From Myxococcota bacterium (GTDB lineage: Bacteria; Myxococcota_A; UBA9160; UBA4427), in the NCBI GenBank assembly GCA_029243605.1, contig JAQWRT010000006.1, positions 1-45,679 of the forward strand: a DNA stretch of 45,679 bases. The letters run 5' to 3'. The translations under genes and the position numbers were made by a program. Shown here one piece after another: positions 18,241 to 25,383 of the stretch. The notes under the pieces are model-generated. The model saw only the letters and a program-made list of their open reading frames with translations, searched no databases and was not told where the DNA came from. The first letter of the stretch is position 1; every line of letters starts with the position of its first letter.

Positions 18241-18618
18241 ATGGCCGAGAGCGACCGCTGGGAACGTGGACTCGAGAAGTTCAAAGAGGTGTACTGCGGC
18301 GATGTCGCCCCTCTGCCCAAGGGGAGCAGCGATTTTTTCGACCTGATGATGGAAAATCTTTTTGGCGATGTCTGGACGCGCCCGGCCCTCAGCCAACGCG
18401 ACCGGCGCATGCTCATGTTCGGCGCCATCGCGGCCCTCGGCGAGGGCATGACCTTCGGCATCCAGGCCCGGGCGGCGCTCAAGAACGATGAGCTCTCCCC
18501 CGAACAACTTCGCGAGGTCCTGATCCACCTGACCCAATACGTCGGCTATCCCCGAGTCGCCCCCTTGATCGCCGTGGTGGAAAAGCAGATCGCCGAGGTC
18601 GCCGCCGAAGAGGACTGA
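18241..18618 (+). CDS. Carboxymuconolactone decarboxylase-family protein
   Basis: A 125-residue all-helical protein of the CMD/AhpD-like family. WTRPALSQRDRRMLMFGAIAALGEGMTFGIQARAALKNDELSPEQLREVL is written here in parts: RPALSQRDRRM, then AALGEGMTF, then ELSPEQLREVLIHL. It lacks the CxxC of AhpD peroxidases, so it belongs with the lactone-decarboxylase or structural members. A clear AAAGGAAA precedes the ATG by 7 nt. As the third gene after a flavin monooxygenase and an SDR, it may act on a lactone or keto acid late in a catabolic route. The true reaction is unknown. Confidence 0.85.
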   Translation: MAESDRWERGLEKFKEVYCGDVAPLPKGSSDFFDLMMENLFGDVWTRPALSQRDRRMLMFGAIAALGEGMTFGIQARAALKNDELSPEQLREVLIHLTQYVGYPRVAPLIAVVEKQIAEVAAEED

Positions 18619-18637
18619 AGCCGCAGGGGGGGGTCGC

Positions 18638-20230
18638 TCAGCTCGGCCCGGTCTTTCGGCCTCGAAAAAAACCTCGAAGGCTCGCGGCCACCACCCCCAC
18701 AAGACACACGTAGGGGAAGAGCCAACCCCAGCGCGCATAGGGCGTCGGCGAATCCGCCGTATTCCGGGGCAGGAGCACGTCGGCGACCAGAGTCTCCGGC
18801 GGGTAGAACTCTGCCGTTGCCGCCTCCACCGGGCGCAGGGGCAGGTGGGCGACTCGCCGGCCGTTATAATCCACCACCGCACTCACCCCTGTGCTGGTGC
18901 TGCGAACCAGGGGAACCCTGTGCTCGACGCTCCTGAACTGGGCGAGGGCCAAGTGCTCCCAGGGTTCGGCGGTATCGCCGTACCAGGCGTCGATGGTGGC
19001 GTTGACGAAGAGTTCCACCCCACCCGGCAGGCCCGCCACCCGGCGTACGAAGCCCGGGATGATGTCCTCGTAGCAGATCAATGGGCCCAGGCCTGTCACC
19101 TTCCCCGGGCTCTCCAGAACAAATCGCACCGGGCCGCTCCCGGCTTCCAGGTGGGCGATCCCCGGGATTCGTTGGGTCAGCCAATCGGGATCCACTAGGG
19201 GCACCGACTCGCCCAGGGGCACGAGGTTGACCTTGTCATAGCGGCCGACCACGGCGCCGGCGGGGTCGAGGAGGTAGGCGCTGTTGTAGCCGTAGCGCGC
19301 GTTGGGCGCGATGGAGCCGGCCCCCAGGAAGGTGGGCACCCGGTGCTGGGCCATCACCCTCCCCTGGCCCAGGGCACGATCCCCGGGAAAGGGGCGCGCG
19401 ACGCGGTAGGGGAAGGTTCCCGCTTCGGGCCAGACGATGAATTCGACCCCCCGGCCGGCCAATTCCGCCGAGGGCGTGCGCAGCCGATGAAGGCGCTCGG
19501 ACGCCGACATCCCCCCCACTGGAATATTGGGCTGGACGATCCCGACCCGGAGCGAGGGACCGCCCTCCGCCTGGGCATCCAGGGCGGCCATACGGGCGCT
19601 CCCGTAGCCGAACATCAGGGTTGGAATCAGCAGGACCGCGGCCCCATTCCCCAGCCGAGTTCGCCAACCCGCGTACATCATGAAACCCGCCGCGGCGACC
19701 GCCCACACGATCACCAGGGCCTCGAGTAGGGGCACTCCCCCGAGTTCGGCGAGTTGCATGAAAGCCGGGGCCTCGGCGAACCCGATCAGCGGCGTGTAGG
19801 GAAAGACGTTGGGCCAGCTGAATTGCAGACTCACAAAAAGGGCTGCGGGCCAGACGTAGGACGCCCAGCCCCGCCAGGGCCCGAAACGTAACCCCAGCGC
19901 CCAAAGCGCGTAGGGGATGGACATCCAGAACGCGAAGAGCCCGAGTCCGATGATTCCCAAAGGCCGGGGCATCCCCGCAAAGCGCACGAGCAACTCGGCG
20001 ATCCAGGAGAAGCCGACGAGCCCGATTCCCAAGCCGCCCACCAGACCCAGCAGCAACGCCTCTCGCCCGCTGACCTGGGGACGGCGAGCGAGCAGTAAAA
20101 GCGGCACGAAGCCGAGCCAATGCCCGGGGATCCAGCCGGCGGGGGGAGCCCCCAAAGCAATCAGCAGGGACGATAATGAGGCCAAGACCAAGCTCGGCCC
20201 AAAGCCCAATCCAAGAATCCAAGCCTGCAT
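18638..20230 (-). CDS. lnt: Apolipoprotein N-acyltransferase
   Basis: Adds the third acyl chain to the N-terminal cysteine of lipoproteins in the inner membrane. It has about 530 residues with several N-terminal membrane helices (about 5-210), then a nitrilase-like periplasmic domain. Catalytic residues are visible: Glu269 in FIVWPEAGTF, Lys333 in YDKVNLVPLGE and Cys386 in LICYEDIIP. A final helix (YVCLVGVVAASL) anchors the C-terminus. ATG 20230 is preferred to an in-frame GTG at 20269. It follows the degenerate GGDEF-like gene on the same strand by about 90 nt. It fits the lipoproteins seen elsewhere in the window, for example the rhodanese at 27579. Confidence 0.92.
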   Translation of the reverse strand: MQAWILGLGFGPSLVLASLSSLLIALGAPPAGWIPGHWLGFVPLLLLARRPQVSGREALLLGLVGGLGIGLVGFSWIAELLVRFAGMPRPLGIIGLGLFAFWMSIPYALWALGLRFGPWRGWASYVWPAALFVSLQFSWPNVFPYTPLIGFAEAPAFMQLAELGGVPLLEALVIVWAVAAAGFMMYAGWRTRLGNGAAVLLIPTLMFGYGSARMAALDAQAEGGPSLRVGIVQPNIPVGGMSASERLHRLRTPSAELAGRGVEFIVWPEAGTFPYRVARPFPGDRALGQGRVMAQHRVPTFLGAGSIAPNARYGYNSAYLLDPAGAVVGRYDKVNLVPLGESVPLVDPDWLTQRIPGIAHLEAGSGPVRFVLESPGKVTGLGPLICYEDIIPGFVRRVAGLPGGVELFVNATIDAWYGDTAEPWEHLALAQFRSVEHRVPLVRSTSTGVSAVVDYNGRRVAHLPLRPVEAATAEFYPPETLVADVLLPRNTADSPTPYARWGWLFPYVCLVGVVAASLRGFFRGRKTGPS

Positions 20231-20318
20231 TCCGGGAGCGTGGACGATCCCAGCCGTCGGCGCCAGCACCCCCTATGGTTCTCCGATCCCAGTGGGATTC
20301 GTCGGGGTTAGCGTCGGA

Positions 20319-20723
20319 TCAGTGCAGGGTGCAGGCCACGAAGATTCGGGTCAGAACATCCTTGACCTTCAATTCTCCGATGTCTGCTCCGGCCTCGTAA
20401 AACTGGATCCGGAAATTCGGCGGCGCCTGGGCCGGAAATTCGTCGGCGAAGGCTCCGGCCAAGCGATCGAGAACCTGAACGGCCTGCTCGCGATCCACGT
20501 CGGCGAGGTGCACCACCGCGCGTTCACGGGTCATCCGAAAGATCGCGTCCTCCACCCTCAAAGCGCTCTGGAGGTAGTGGACATACTCGGGAAAGGTCGT
20601 GTCGCCCTCGTCAGCGACAAGGCCAACGATGACCGAGGGAACCGAGTACTCGCTTGCGAGTTTGGAAACTCGGGACACCAGAGCACTGAGCTTGCGGGGA
20701 TCGTCTGCCAATTCGTCGGTCAT
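20319..20723 (-). CDS. Small degenerate GGDEF-like domain protein
   Basis: A 134-residue soluble protein. The order of elements resembles a GGDEF domain: a first strand SVIVGLVADEG where DxD would be, a helix EYVHYLQSALRVEDAIFR, then TRERAVVHLADVDREQAVQVLDRLAGAF. The loop that should read GGDEF reads TRERA, so metal and GTP binding should be lost. This is a fold-level guess from pattern, not a firm family call. ATG 20723 (MTDELADD) is chosen; an ATG five codons upstream is equally usable. It is upstream of lnt on the same strand. It could be a sensor or scaffold without cyclase activity. Confidence 0.6.
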   Translation of the reverse strand: MTDELADDPRKLSALVSRVSKLASEYSVPSVIVGLVADEGDTTFPEYVHYLQSALRVEDAIFRMTRERAVVHLADVDREQAVQVLDRLAGAFADEFPAQAPPNFRIQFYEAGADIGELKVKDVLTRIFVACTLH

Positions 20724-20801
20724 AGGAGTCTGAAACATACACCGAACACATCGGACGCGATCCTCCAAATCTTGAGCCAAACTTGAAAAATCCCATCGGG
20801 G

Positions 20802-20807
20802 TATAAT
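20802..20807 (+). promoter_or_regulatory. Candidate -10 box for the 20916 gene
   Basis: A perfect TATAAT in otherwise GC-rich intergenic DNA between two divergent genes, about 110 nt before the 20916 ATG. No convincing -35 lies at 16-18 nt; AAACTT or AACTTG is the best available. It may rely on an activator or be coincidental. Confidence 0.4.
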
Positions 20808-20915
20808 CCCCCGTAATTCCAAGCCGCTTCCCCCACCTGGGCCCCTGGGATCGCGGGCGGGCATTTGGTGGGGTGCTAAACAGTCGGCCCAGCGAACAGG
20901 AGGAGTTCAGTCCCC

Positions 20916-21407
20916 ATGCGCCCCCACGAAATCTTTGCCTCGATGCCCCCGGAACAGACCACCGCCTTCTTCGGCGCCCTGTCGGAGCAGTGTCCCGCGG
21001 TCTTCCAGCAGGCCGTCCACGCCGCCTCCCTGGCGATGAAGAGCCGGCCCCAATACCTGCTCAAACAGCCCCTGGACAAACGCGCCCTTGCGGTTCGCCG
21101 TTCCCTGGCCCGAGTGGCCGCCGGCCCCCTCGCCGAGGAGATCCTGGCCTCCTATTTCATCGAGTGCCGCAAGGATGTCCTGGAGACCTGGCTCGATCGG
21201 GTCGGCCTCGAACACGAGGAGGGCGTGCTCAAAGAGGACGCTCCGGCGCCCCCTGACTCGGCCAAGCTGGCCAAGCACGTGGCGGGCTACCTCGACGGGT
21301 CCGACGACCCGGACCGCCCGCTGCTCCTGATGGCCTTCGGCGCCCAATCCTCCATCGATTGGCCCGAACTCGACGGACTGGTCAAGGCGCACCAAGCGAA
21401 GGCGTAG
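20916..21407 (+). CDS. Hypothetical protein, helical, unknown family
   Basis: A 163-residue soluble, largely helical protein that I do not recognise. The sequence starts MRPHEIFASMPPEQTTAFFGAL and contains repeated Ala/Leu-rich helices (LAVRRSLARVAAGPLAEEIL) and a short acidic linker (KEDAPAPPDSAK). There is one cysteine pair far apart (QCPAV and ECRKD) but no metal motif, signal peptide or membrane helix. GGAGGAG lies about 10 nt before the ATG, giving one of the strongest ribosome sites in the window, and a perfect TATAAT lies further upstream, so it is probably well expressed. A GC-rich hairpin follows its stop. Confidence 0.78.
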   Translation: MRPHEIFASMPPEQTTAFFGALSEQCPAVFQQAVHAASLAMKSRPQYLLKQPLDKRALAVRRSLARVAAGPLAEEILASYFIECRKDVLETWLDRVGLEHEEGVLKEDAPAPPDSAKLAKHVAGYLDGSDDPDRPLLLMAFGAQSSIDWPELDGLVKAHQAKA

Positions 21408-21439
21408 AGCCCGGCCGCGCGCGAGCGGCAGCCGGGCTC
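21407..21439. terminator. Hairpin between convergent genes, possible bidirectional terminator
   Basis: A perfect 9-bp inverted repeat GAGCCCGGC / GCCGGGCTC with a 15-nt loop begins at the last base of the 20916 gene's stop codon and lies before the end of the convergent MaoC-like gene. There is no U-tract on either strand, so intrinsic termination is likely but not certain. Confidence 0.5.
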
Positions 21440-21459
21440 AGGATTCCTCGCCTGGGCGA

Positions 21460-22314
21460 TCAGTCGCGCAGGGTGATGGCCGCGTTGCTGATGAGCACCT
21501 CGTCGCGCTTCTTCGAACGGGCCTCGATCAGGATCTTGTTCCCCTCGCGCCAATACGAGGTCTGGTAGGTCTCCCCCGGGAAGCCGACTCCCCGGAAGCG
21601 CGCCTGGTATCGGCCCACCCGATCGGTATCGCCTTCGAGGGCATGGTCCACCACCGCCTTGCAGACGATGCCGAAGGAGCAGAGACCGTGGATGATGGGC
21701 TTGTCGAAGCCCGCCATCTTGGCGATATCGGGGTCGGCGTGCAGGGGATTCTTGTCGCCCGAGAGGCGGTAGAGGAGAGCCTGCTGGGGGAGAGTCGGCG
21801 ACTCCACCACACCATCGGGCTCACGGTCCGGACGGACGTTGCCCGCCTTGGGGCCCGGCTCGCCCCCAAAGCCGCCCTCGCCCCGCAGAAAAAGGCTGAA
21901 GCGGTTCGTGAAGAGGGGTTCGCCCGCCTCGTCCGAGGATTCGACCTCGAGCACGCAGAGCGCCGCCTTGCCCTTATCCCAGAGCTCCGCGACCCGGCTT
22001 CGGTTGGTGACCTTGGCGGCGGTGGGCAGGGGTTTGTGGAGCGTGATGTCCTGTTCGCCGTGCAGAAGCATGGCGAAATTGAAGGAGAGTCCTTCGACGG
22101 CGCCGATCCCCCCCATCGCCCCAAACACGGGAATTACGCCGAAACTCGGCAGAACCCGCAGGTTCTTCTCGTAGGTATACGCGAGCTCAGCCTCGTCCGT
22201 GGGCGGAACACCCGCCCCGATGCCAAGGTGATAGAGAATGACGTCGTCCTGGGTCCACGAGTACTGGCCTTCGCCGAGTTCGGCGCCCAGGGCCTTGCTG
22301 GGATCAATGGGCAT
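21460..22314 (-). CDS. MaoC-like (R)-specific 2-enoyl-CoA hydratase (hydratase 2)
   Basis: A 284-residue double-hotdog protein matching the hydratase-2 part of peroxisomal multifunctional enzyme 2. The C-terminal hotdog holds the signature YRLSGDKNPLHADPDIAK with Asp and His of the catalytic dyad, followed by GFDKPIIHGLCSFG. The N-terminal half is the non-catalytic substrate-binding hotdog. It hydrates trans-2-enoyl-CoA to (R)-3-hydroxyacyl-CoA. TAGGAGAAGAAG directly precedes the ATG, a strong ribosome site. The SDR gene ends 62 nt upstream, with a hairpin between. Together they reproduce the order dehydrogenase then hydratase found fused in eukaryotic MFE-2. Confidence 0.92.
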   Translation of the reverse strand: MPIDPSKALGAELGEGQYSWTQDDVILYHLGIGAGVPPTDEAELAYTYEKNLRVLPSFGVIPVFGAMGGIGAVEGLSFNFAMLLHGEQDITLHKPLPTAAKVTNRSRVAELWDKGKAALCVLEVESSDEAGEPLFTNRFSLFLRGEGGFGGEPGPKAGNVRPDREPDGVVESPTLPQQALLYRLSGDKNPLHADPDIAKMAGFDKPIIHGLCSFGIVCKAVVDHALEGDTDRVGRYQARFRGVGFPGETYQTSYWREGNKILIEARSKKRDEVLISNAAITLRD

Positions 22315-22346
22315 CTTCTTCTCCTAAGAAAAAATACAAAGCAATA

Positions 22347-22373
22347 TCCTTCCTCGAGTCCTTCGAGGAAGGA
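22347..22373 (-). terminator. Intercistronic hairpin between the SDR and hydratase genes
   Basis: A perfect 11-bp inverted repeat TCCTTCCTCGA / TCGAGGAAGGA with a 5-nt loop. On the minus strand it lies just after the SDR stop and is followed by a T-rich stretch including TTTTTT about 16 nt past the stem, then the hydratase ribosome site. It may terminate part of the transcripts, or protect the upstream mRNA's 3' end so that the two genes are made in unequal amounts. Confidence 0.6.
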
Positions 22374-22376
22374 GCT

Positions 22377-23279
22377 TCAATCGGACAGGGACTGGGCGAT
22401 CAACCGCATTTCGTCGGCGATGCTGCCGGGAATGGTGTAGTCGCCAGGTTCGTGGATCTGGGGAAAATTCGCCTGGATATCCTCGGCGGTGGGCGTCCCC
22501 GCCTTGTCGGTCCAACCCGGGGCCAAACCGATGAAGATCCGGGCGAAGCGACCGCCACCCACGGAGTACACGCAGTGGGTTTCCTCGTTGGCTTCCGAAG
22601 CGAGGTAGACCACCAGGGGGGTCACCTTGTCGGCCTCCACCCGGTCGGCCATGGGGCCGAGCAGTTCCTCGGTGAGCCGGGTCTTGGCGATGGGGGCGAT
22701 CACGTTCGACTTGATGTTGTTCTTGGCTCCCTCAACGGCGAGCACATTGGACAAGCCCACCAGGCCCATCTTGGCGGCGCCGTAATTGCTCTGCCCGAAG
22801 TTGCCGAAAACCCCGGCGGCCGACGTCGTATGGATGAAGCGGCCGTAATTGCGCTCCTTCATCGCCCGAAAGGCGGGCTGGGAAACGTAGAAAGCGCCCT
22901 TGAGGTGGACGTCGATCACGATTTCGAGCTCTTCCGGGGAGAGCTTGACGAAGGATTTATCCCGCAGGATCCCCGCATTGTTGACCACGATATCGACTTG
23001 GCCAAAGGTATCGAGAGCGGTCTGGATAATCGCCTCGCCGCCTTCGGGGGTGGAGACCGAATCGTAGTTGGCCACGGCGGTGCCGCCGGCTTCTTCGATT
23101 TCCTTGATCACCTGGTCGGCCATGCTGCTGCTGCCACCGGTGCCGTCCGAGGCGCCACCCAAGTCGTTGACCACGACTTTTCCGCCACGCCGGGCAAACT
23201 CCAGCGCGTAGGTGCGACCCAGGCCGCCGCCGGCGCCCGTAATCACAGCCACACGATCATCGAATCGAATTTCACTCAC
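22377..23279 (-). CDS. SDR, MFE-2-type 3-hydroxyacyl-CoA dehydrogenase
   Basis: A 300-residue SDR closely resembling the N-terminal dehydrogenase of peroxisomal multifunctional enzyme 2. It has FDDRVAVITGAGGGLGRTYA (cofactor motif), VVNDLGG after strand 2 (Asp, so NAD+), NNAGILRDKSF, Ser in TTSAAGVFGNFGQ and YGAAK. The segment KSNVIAPIAKTRLTEE and a longer tail (GRFARIFIGLAPGW) are MFE-2 marks. It oxidises (R)-3-hydroxyacyl-CoA to 3-ketoacyl-CoA. The start is GTG at 23279 with AAAGGAG about 9 nt upstream. It is first in an operon with the hydratase, and divergent from the arsS-like gene across about 290 bp. Confidence 0.92.
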   Translation of the reverse strand: MSEIRFDDRVAVITGAGGGLGRTYALEFARRGGKVVVNDLGGASDGTGGSSSMADQVIKEIEEAGGTAVANYDSVSTPEGGEAIIQTALDTFGQVDIVVNNAGILRDKSFVKLSPEELEIVIDVHLKGAFYVSQPAFRAMKERNYGRFIHTTSAAGVFGNFGQSNYGAAKMGLVGLSNVLAVEGAKNNIKSNVIAPIAKTRLTEELLGPMADRVEADKVTPLVVYLASEANEETHCVYSVGGGRFARIFIGLAPGWTDKAGTPTAEDIQANFPQIHEPGDYTIPGSIADEMRLIAQSLSD

Positions 23280-23458
23280 GGTTATGCACTCCTTTGATGA
23301 AAACCAAGGGCCCGCGGCGAGACGCGCGGACCGAGCATCGGACCCGAGAGACCGGGCCCGGGGGATCGAGAAACGATCCCGGGGCTTCGGACGCTAGCTC
23401 GCCTGAAAAAAGCGTCTACCCCGGCCCAGGCGCCGTAGGGGCCCTCTCCGGGCTCAAC

Positions 23459-23488
23459 TTGACAAATGAGTTGTCAATATTGGATATT
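23459..23488 (+). promoter_or_regulatory. Candidate promoter with overlapping palindromic operator, upstream of the arsS-like gene
   Basis: TTGACA at 23459-23464 is a perfect -35 hexamer; GATATT at 23483-23488 (18-nt spacer) matches four of six -10 positions. A perfect palindrome TTGACAA-N5-TTGTCAA spans 23459-23477, so a repressor bound there would block RNA polymerase. It is AT-rich relative to its surroundings. The regulator is not in the window. The rest of the 293-nt gap (23280-23572) holds nothing else I can identify. Confidence 0.55.
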
Positions 23489-23572
23489 GCTCCGACTCGG
23501 ACCCGGCGCTATCCACCCCGACCGAAACCGGGCAAAGCCCCCATTCCCTCCACTCAAAAGGAAAAACTCGGC

Positions 23573-24571
23573 TTGGCGCAAGAGCAGGGAATCGCCGAAT
23601 ACCCCGGGCAGCAGCGCTGGAGCGGCGACGACTTCGCCGAATCCCCGCTGGGCCAGCTCACCCGGGACCGGGTGAAAACCCTTCAGGTCAATATCGGCAA
23701 GCGGTGCAACCTCGCCTGCCACCACTGCCACGTCGAATCCTCCCCCAAACGCCGGGAGAAACTCTCGCTCAAGGGCTGCGCCCGGATCCTCCAACTGCTG
23801 GCGCAAAACCCCGAGGTCGAGACCCTGGACCTCACCGGGGGCGCCCCAGAACTCCACGAGGGATTCCGCGATCTCGTCGCCGGTGCCCGCGCCCTGGGCC
23901 GACGCGTCATCGACCGCTGCAATCTGACGGTTCTCTTCGAGGAGGGCCAAGAGGACACCGCCGAGTTCCTGGCGGATCAGGGCGTCGAGATCGTCGCCTC
24001 CCTCCCCTGCTACACCCCGGAGAACCTCGAGGCCCAGCGCGGACGGGGCGTCTTTGCCGGAAGCATCGAGGCCCTTCGTCAACTGAACGCCTTGGGCTAC
24101 GGAGCCGGCGATCGAGAGCGCGTACTCGACCTCGTCTACAACCCCGTCGGCGCGCACCTGCCCCCCCGCCAGGAAGAACTCGAGGCCGAGTATCGGGTCC
24201 GGCTGTCCGAGGATTTCGGCATCCGCTTCGACGGTCTCCTCACCTTGACCAATATGCCCATCAAGCGCTTTGCCCACGACCTCGCGCGACGTGGGCAGAT
24301 GGAGGCCTACATGGCCCTGCTGATTACCCATTTCAACCCCGCCACTCTGCCCGGCCTGATGTGTCGCAGCCTGCTCAGCGTGGATCACCGGGGTCACTTC
24401 TTCGACTGCGACTTCAACCAGGCCCTCGATCTGCCCGTGCATGGCCCCAAGCGGGATATTTGGAAAACCGATCGCCTGACGGATCTCGCTCGACAGCCGA
24501 TTCGAACCGCTCCCCATTGTTTCGGGTGCACGGCGGGCACGGGTTCGAGTTGTGGCGGCGCCCTGGTCTAG
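23573..24571 (+). CDS. ArsS-like radical SAM/Cys-rich protein
   Basis: Radical SAM enzyme of about 332 residues, of the ArsS (arsenosugar biosynthesis) type. The 4Fe-4S motif C45-x3-C49-x2-C52 is in GKRCNLACHHCHVES. LDLTGGAPELHEGFRDLV and VEIVASLPCYTPENLEAQRG follow. The C-terminal Cys-rich tail HCFGCTAGTGSSCGG is the family hallmark. ArsS links dimethylarsenite with the 5'-deoxyadenosyl group. TTG at 23573 is chosen because AAAAGGA lies about 10 nt upstream and homologues start near here; the longer ORF would run back through the promoter. The expected partner arsM is absent. TVP38 and FAD-reductase genes follow closely. Confidence 0.85.
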   Translation: MAQEQGIAEYPGQQRWSGDDFAESPLGQLTRDRVKTLQVNIGKRCNLACHHCHVESSPKRREKLSLKGCARILQLLAQNPEVETLDLTGGAPELHEGFRDLVAGARALGRRVIDRCNLTVLFEEGQEDTAEFLADQGVEIVASLPCYTPENLEAQRGRGVFAGSIEALRQLNALGYGAGDRERVLDLVYNPVGAHLPPRQEELEAEYRVRLSEDFGIRFDGLLTLTNMPIKRFAHDLARRGQMEAYMALLITHFNPATLPGLMCRSLLSVDHRGHFFDCDFNQALDLPVHGPKRDIWKTDRLTDLARQPIRTAPHCFGCTAGTGSSCGGALV

Positions 24572-24597
24572 GGGCGGAACGACACAGACTCAGTAGA

Positions 24598-25380
24598 ATG
24601 CCGCCACCCATGTCCCCCTCCCCAAACGAATCCCCGCCTCCGTCCGAATCCGGGCCCCGGGCGGCCAGCCAAATCGCCGCCCTGCGAAAACCCGCGCTCG
24701 CCCTCGTCGCGGTCGCGGCGCTGGTTGTCCTGGCTCGAGGCGCCGGGGACCGCCTCCCGGAAGCCGTGGCCTGGGTCGAGGGATTGGGGCCGCTTGGGCC
24801 CGCCGTCTTCATCGTGCTCTACGTGTTCGCCACCGTGTTCTTCATCCCTGGATCGATTCTGACCCTCGCCGGGGGAGCCCTCTTCGGCTTGGCGGGCGGA
24901 TTGGTCTACGTCTTTATTGCGGCTTTCACGGGCTCGTCCCTCGCGTTTCTGATCGCGCGCTACGGCGCTCGCGCCTGGGTCGAGGAGCGACTCGGGTCGA
25001 ATCCCCAATTCGAAGCCCTCGACCGCGCCGTGGCCGAAGAGGGGCTCAAGATCACCTTCTTGCTCCGCCTGTCTCCGGTCTTTCCCTACAATTTTCTGAA
25101 CTATGGCCTGGGACTGACCCGGGTCAGTCTGCGGGACTACATGATCGCCTCCCTGGGCATGCTTCCCGCCACCTTCTTGTACGTCTACTCGGGCCGGGTC
25201 ATCGGCGACGTGGCCCTGCTGGCCGGGGGCGCGAGTCCCGAACGCGGTGCGGGGTACTACGCCCTTCTCGTTCTCGGCCTCGCCGCGACCGTGGCGGTGA
25301 CCGCCGTGGTGACGCGCACCGCTCGCCGCGCCCTGGCCGACGCCAACCCGGCCCCCGAATCGCCTGATGAGGATCGATAG
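24598..25380 (+). CDS. TVP38/TMEM64-family membrane protein
   Basis: A 260-residue inner-membrane protein of the SNARE-associated/DedA-like (VTT domain) group. The family core FFIPGSILTLAGGALFG and the loop FLLRLSPVFPYNFLNYGLGLT are clear, within about five or six hydrophobic segments. Family members are thought to move or scramble lipids or transport small molecules. In many bacteria this family sits beside or is fused to the same FAD oxidoreductase type found next door. The start is ATG 24598 or ATG 24610. It follows the arsS-like gene by 26 nt and precedes the next start by 3 nt, so a shared operon is very likely. Confidence 0.9.
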   Translation: MPPPMSPSPNESPPPSESGPRAASQIAALRKPALALVAVAALVVLARGAGDRLPEAVAWVEGLGPLGPAVFIVLYVFATVFFIPGSILTLAGGALFGLAGGLVYVFIAAFTGSSLAFLIARYGARAWVEERLGSNPQFEALDRAVAEEGLKITFLLRLSPVFPYNFLNYGLGLTRVSLRDYMIASLGMLPATFLYVYSGRVIGDVALLAGGASPERGAGYYALLVLGLAATVAVTAVVTRTARRALADANPAPESPDEDR

Positions 25381-25383
25381 ACC

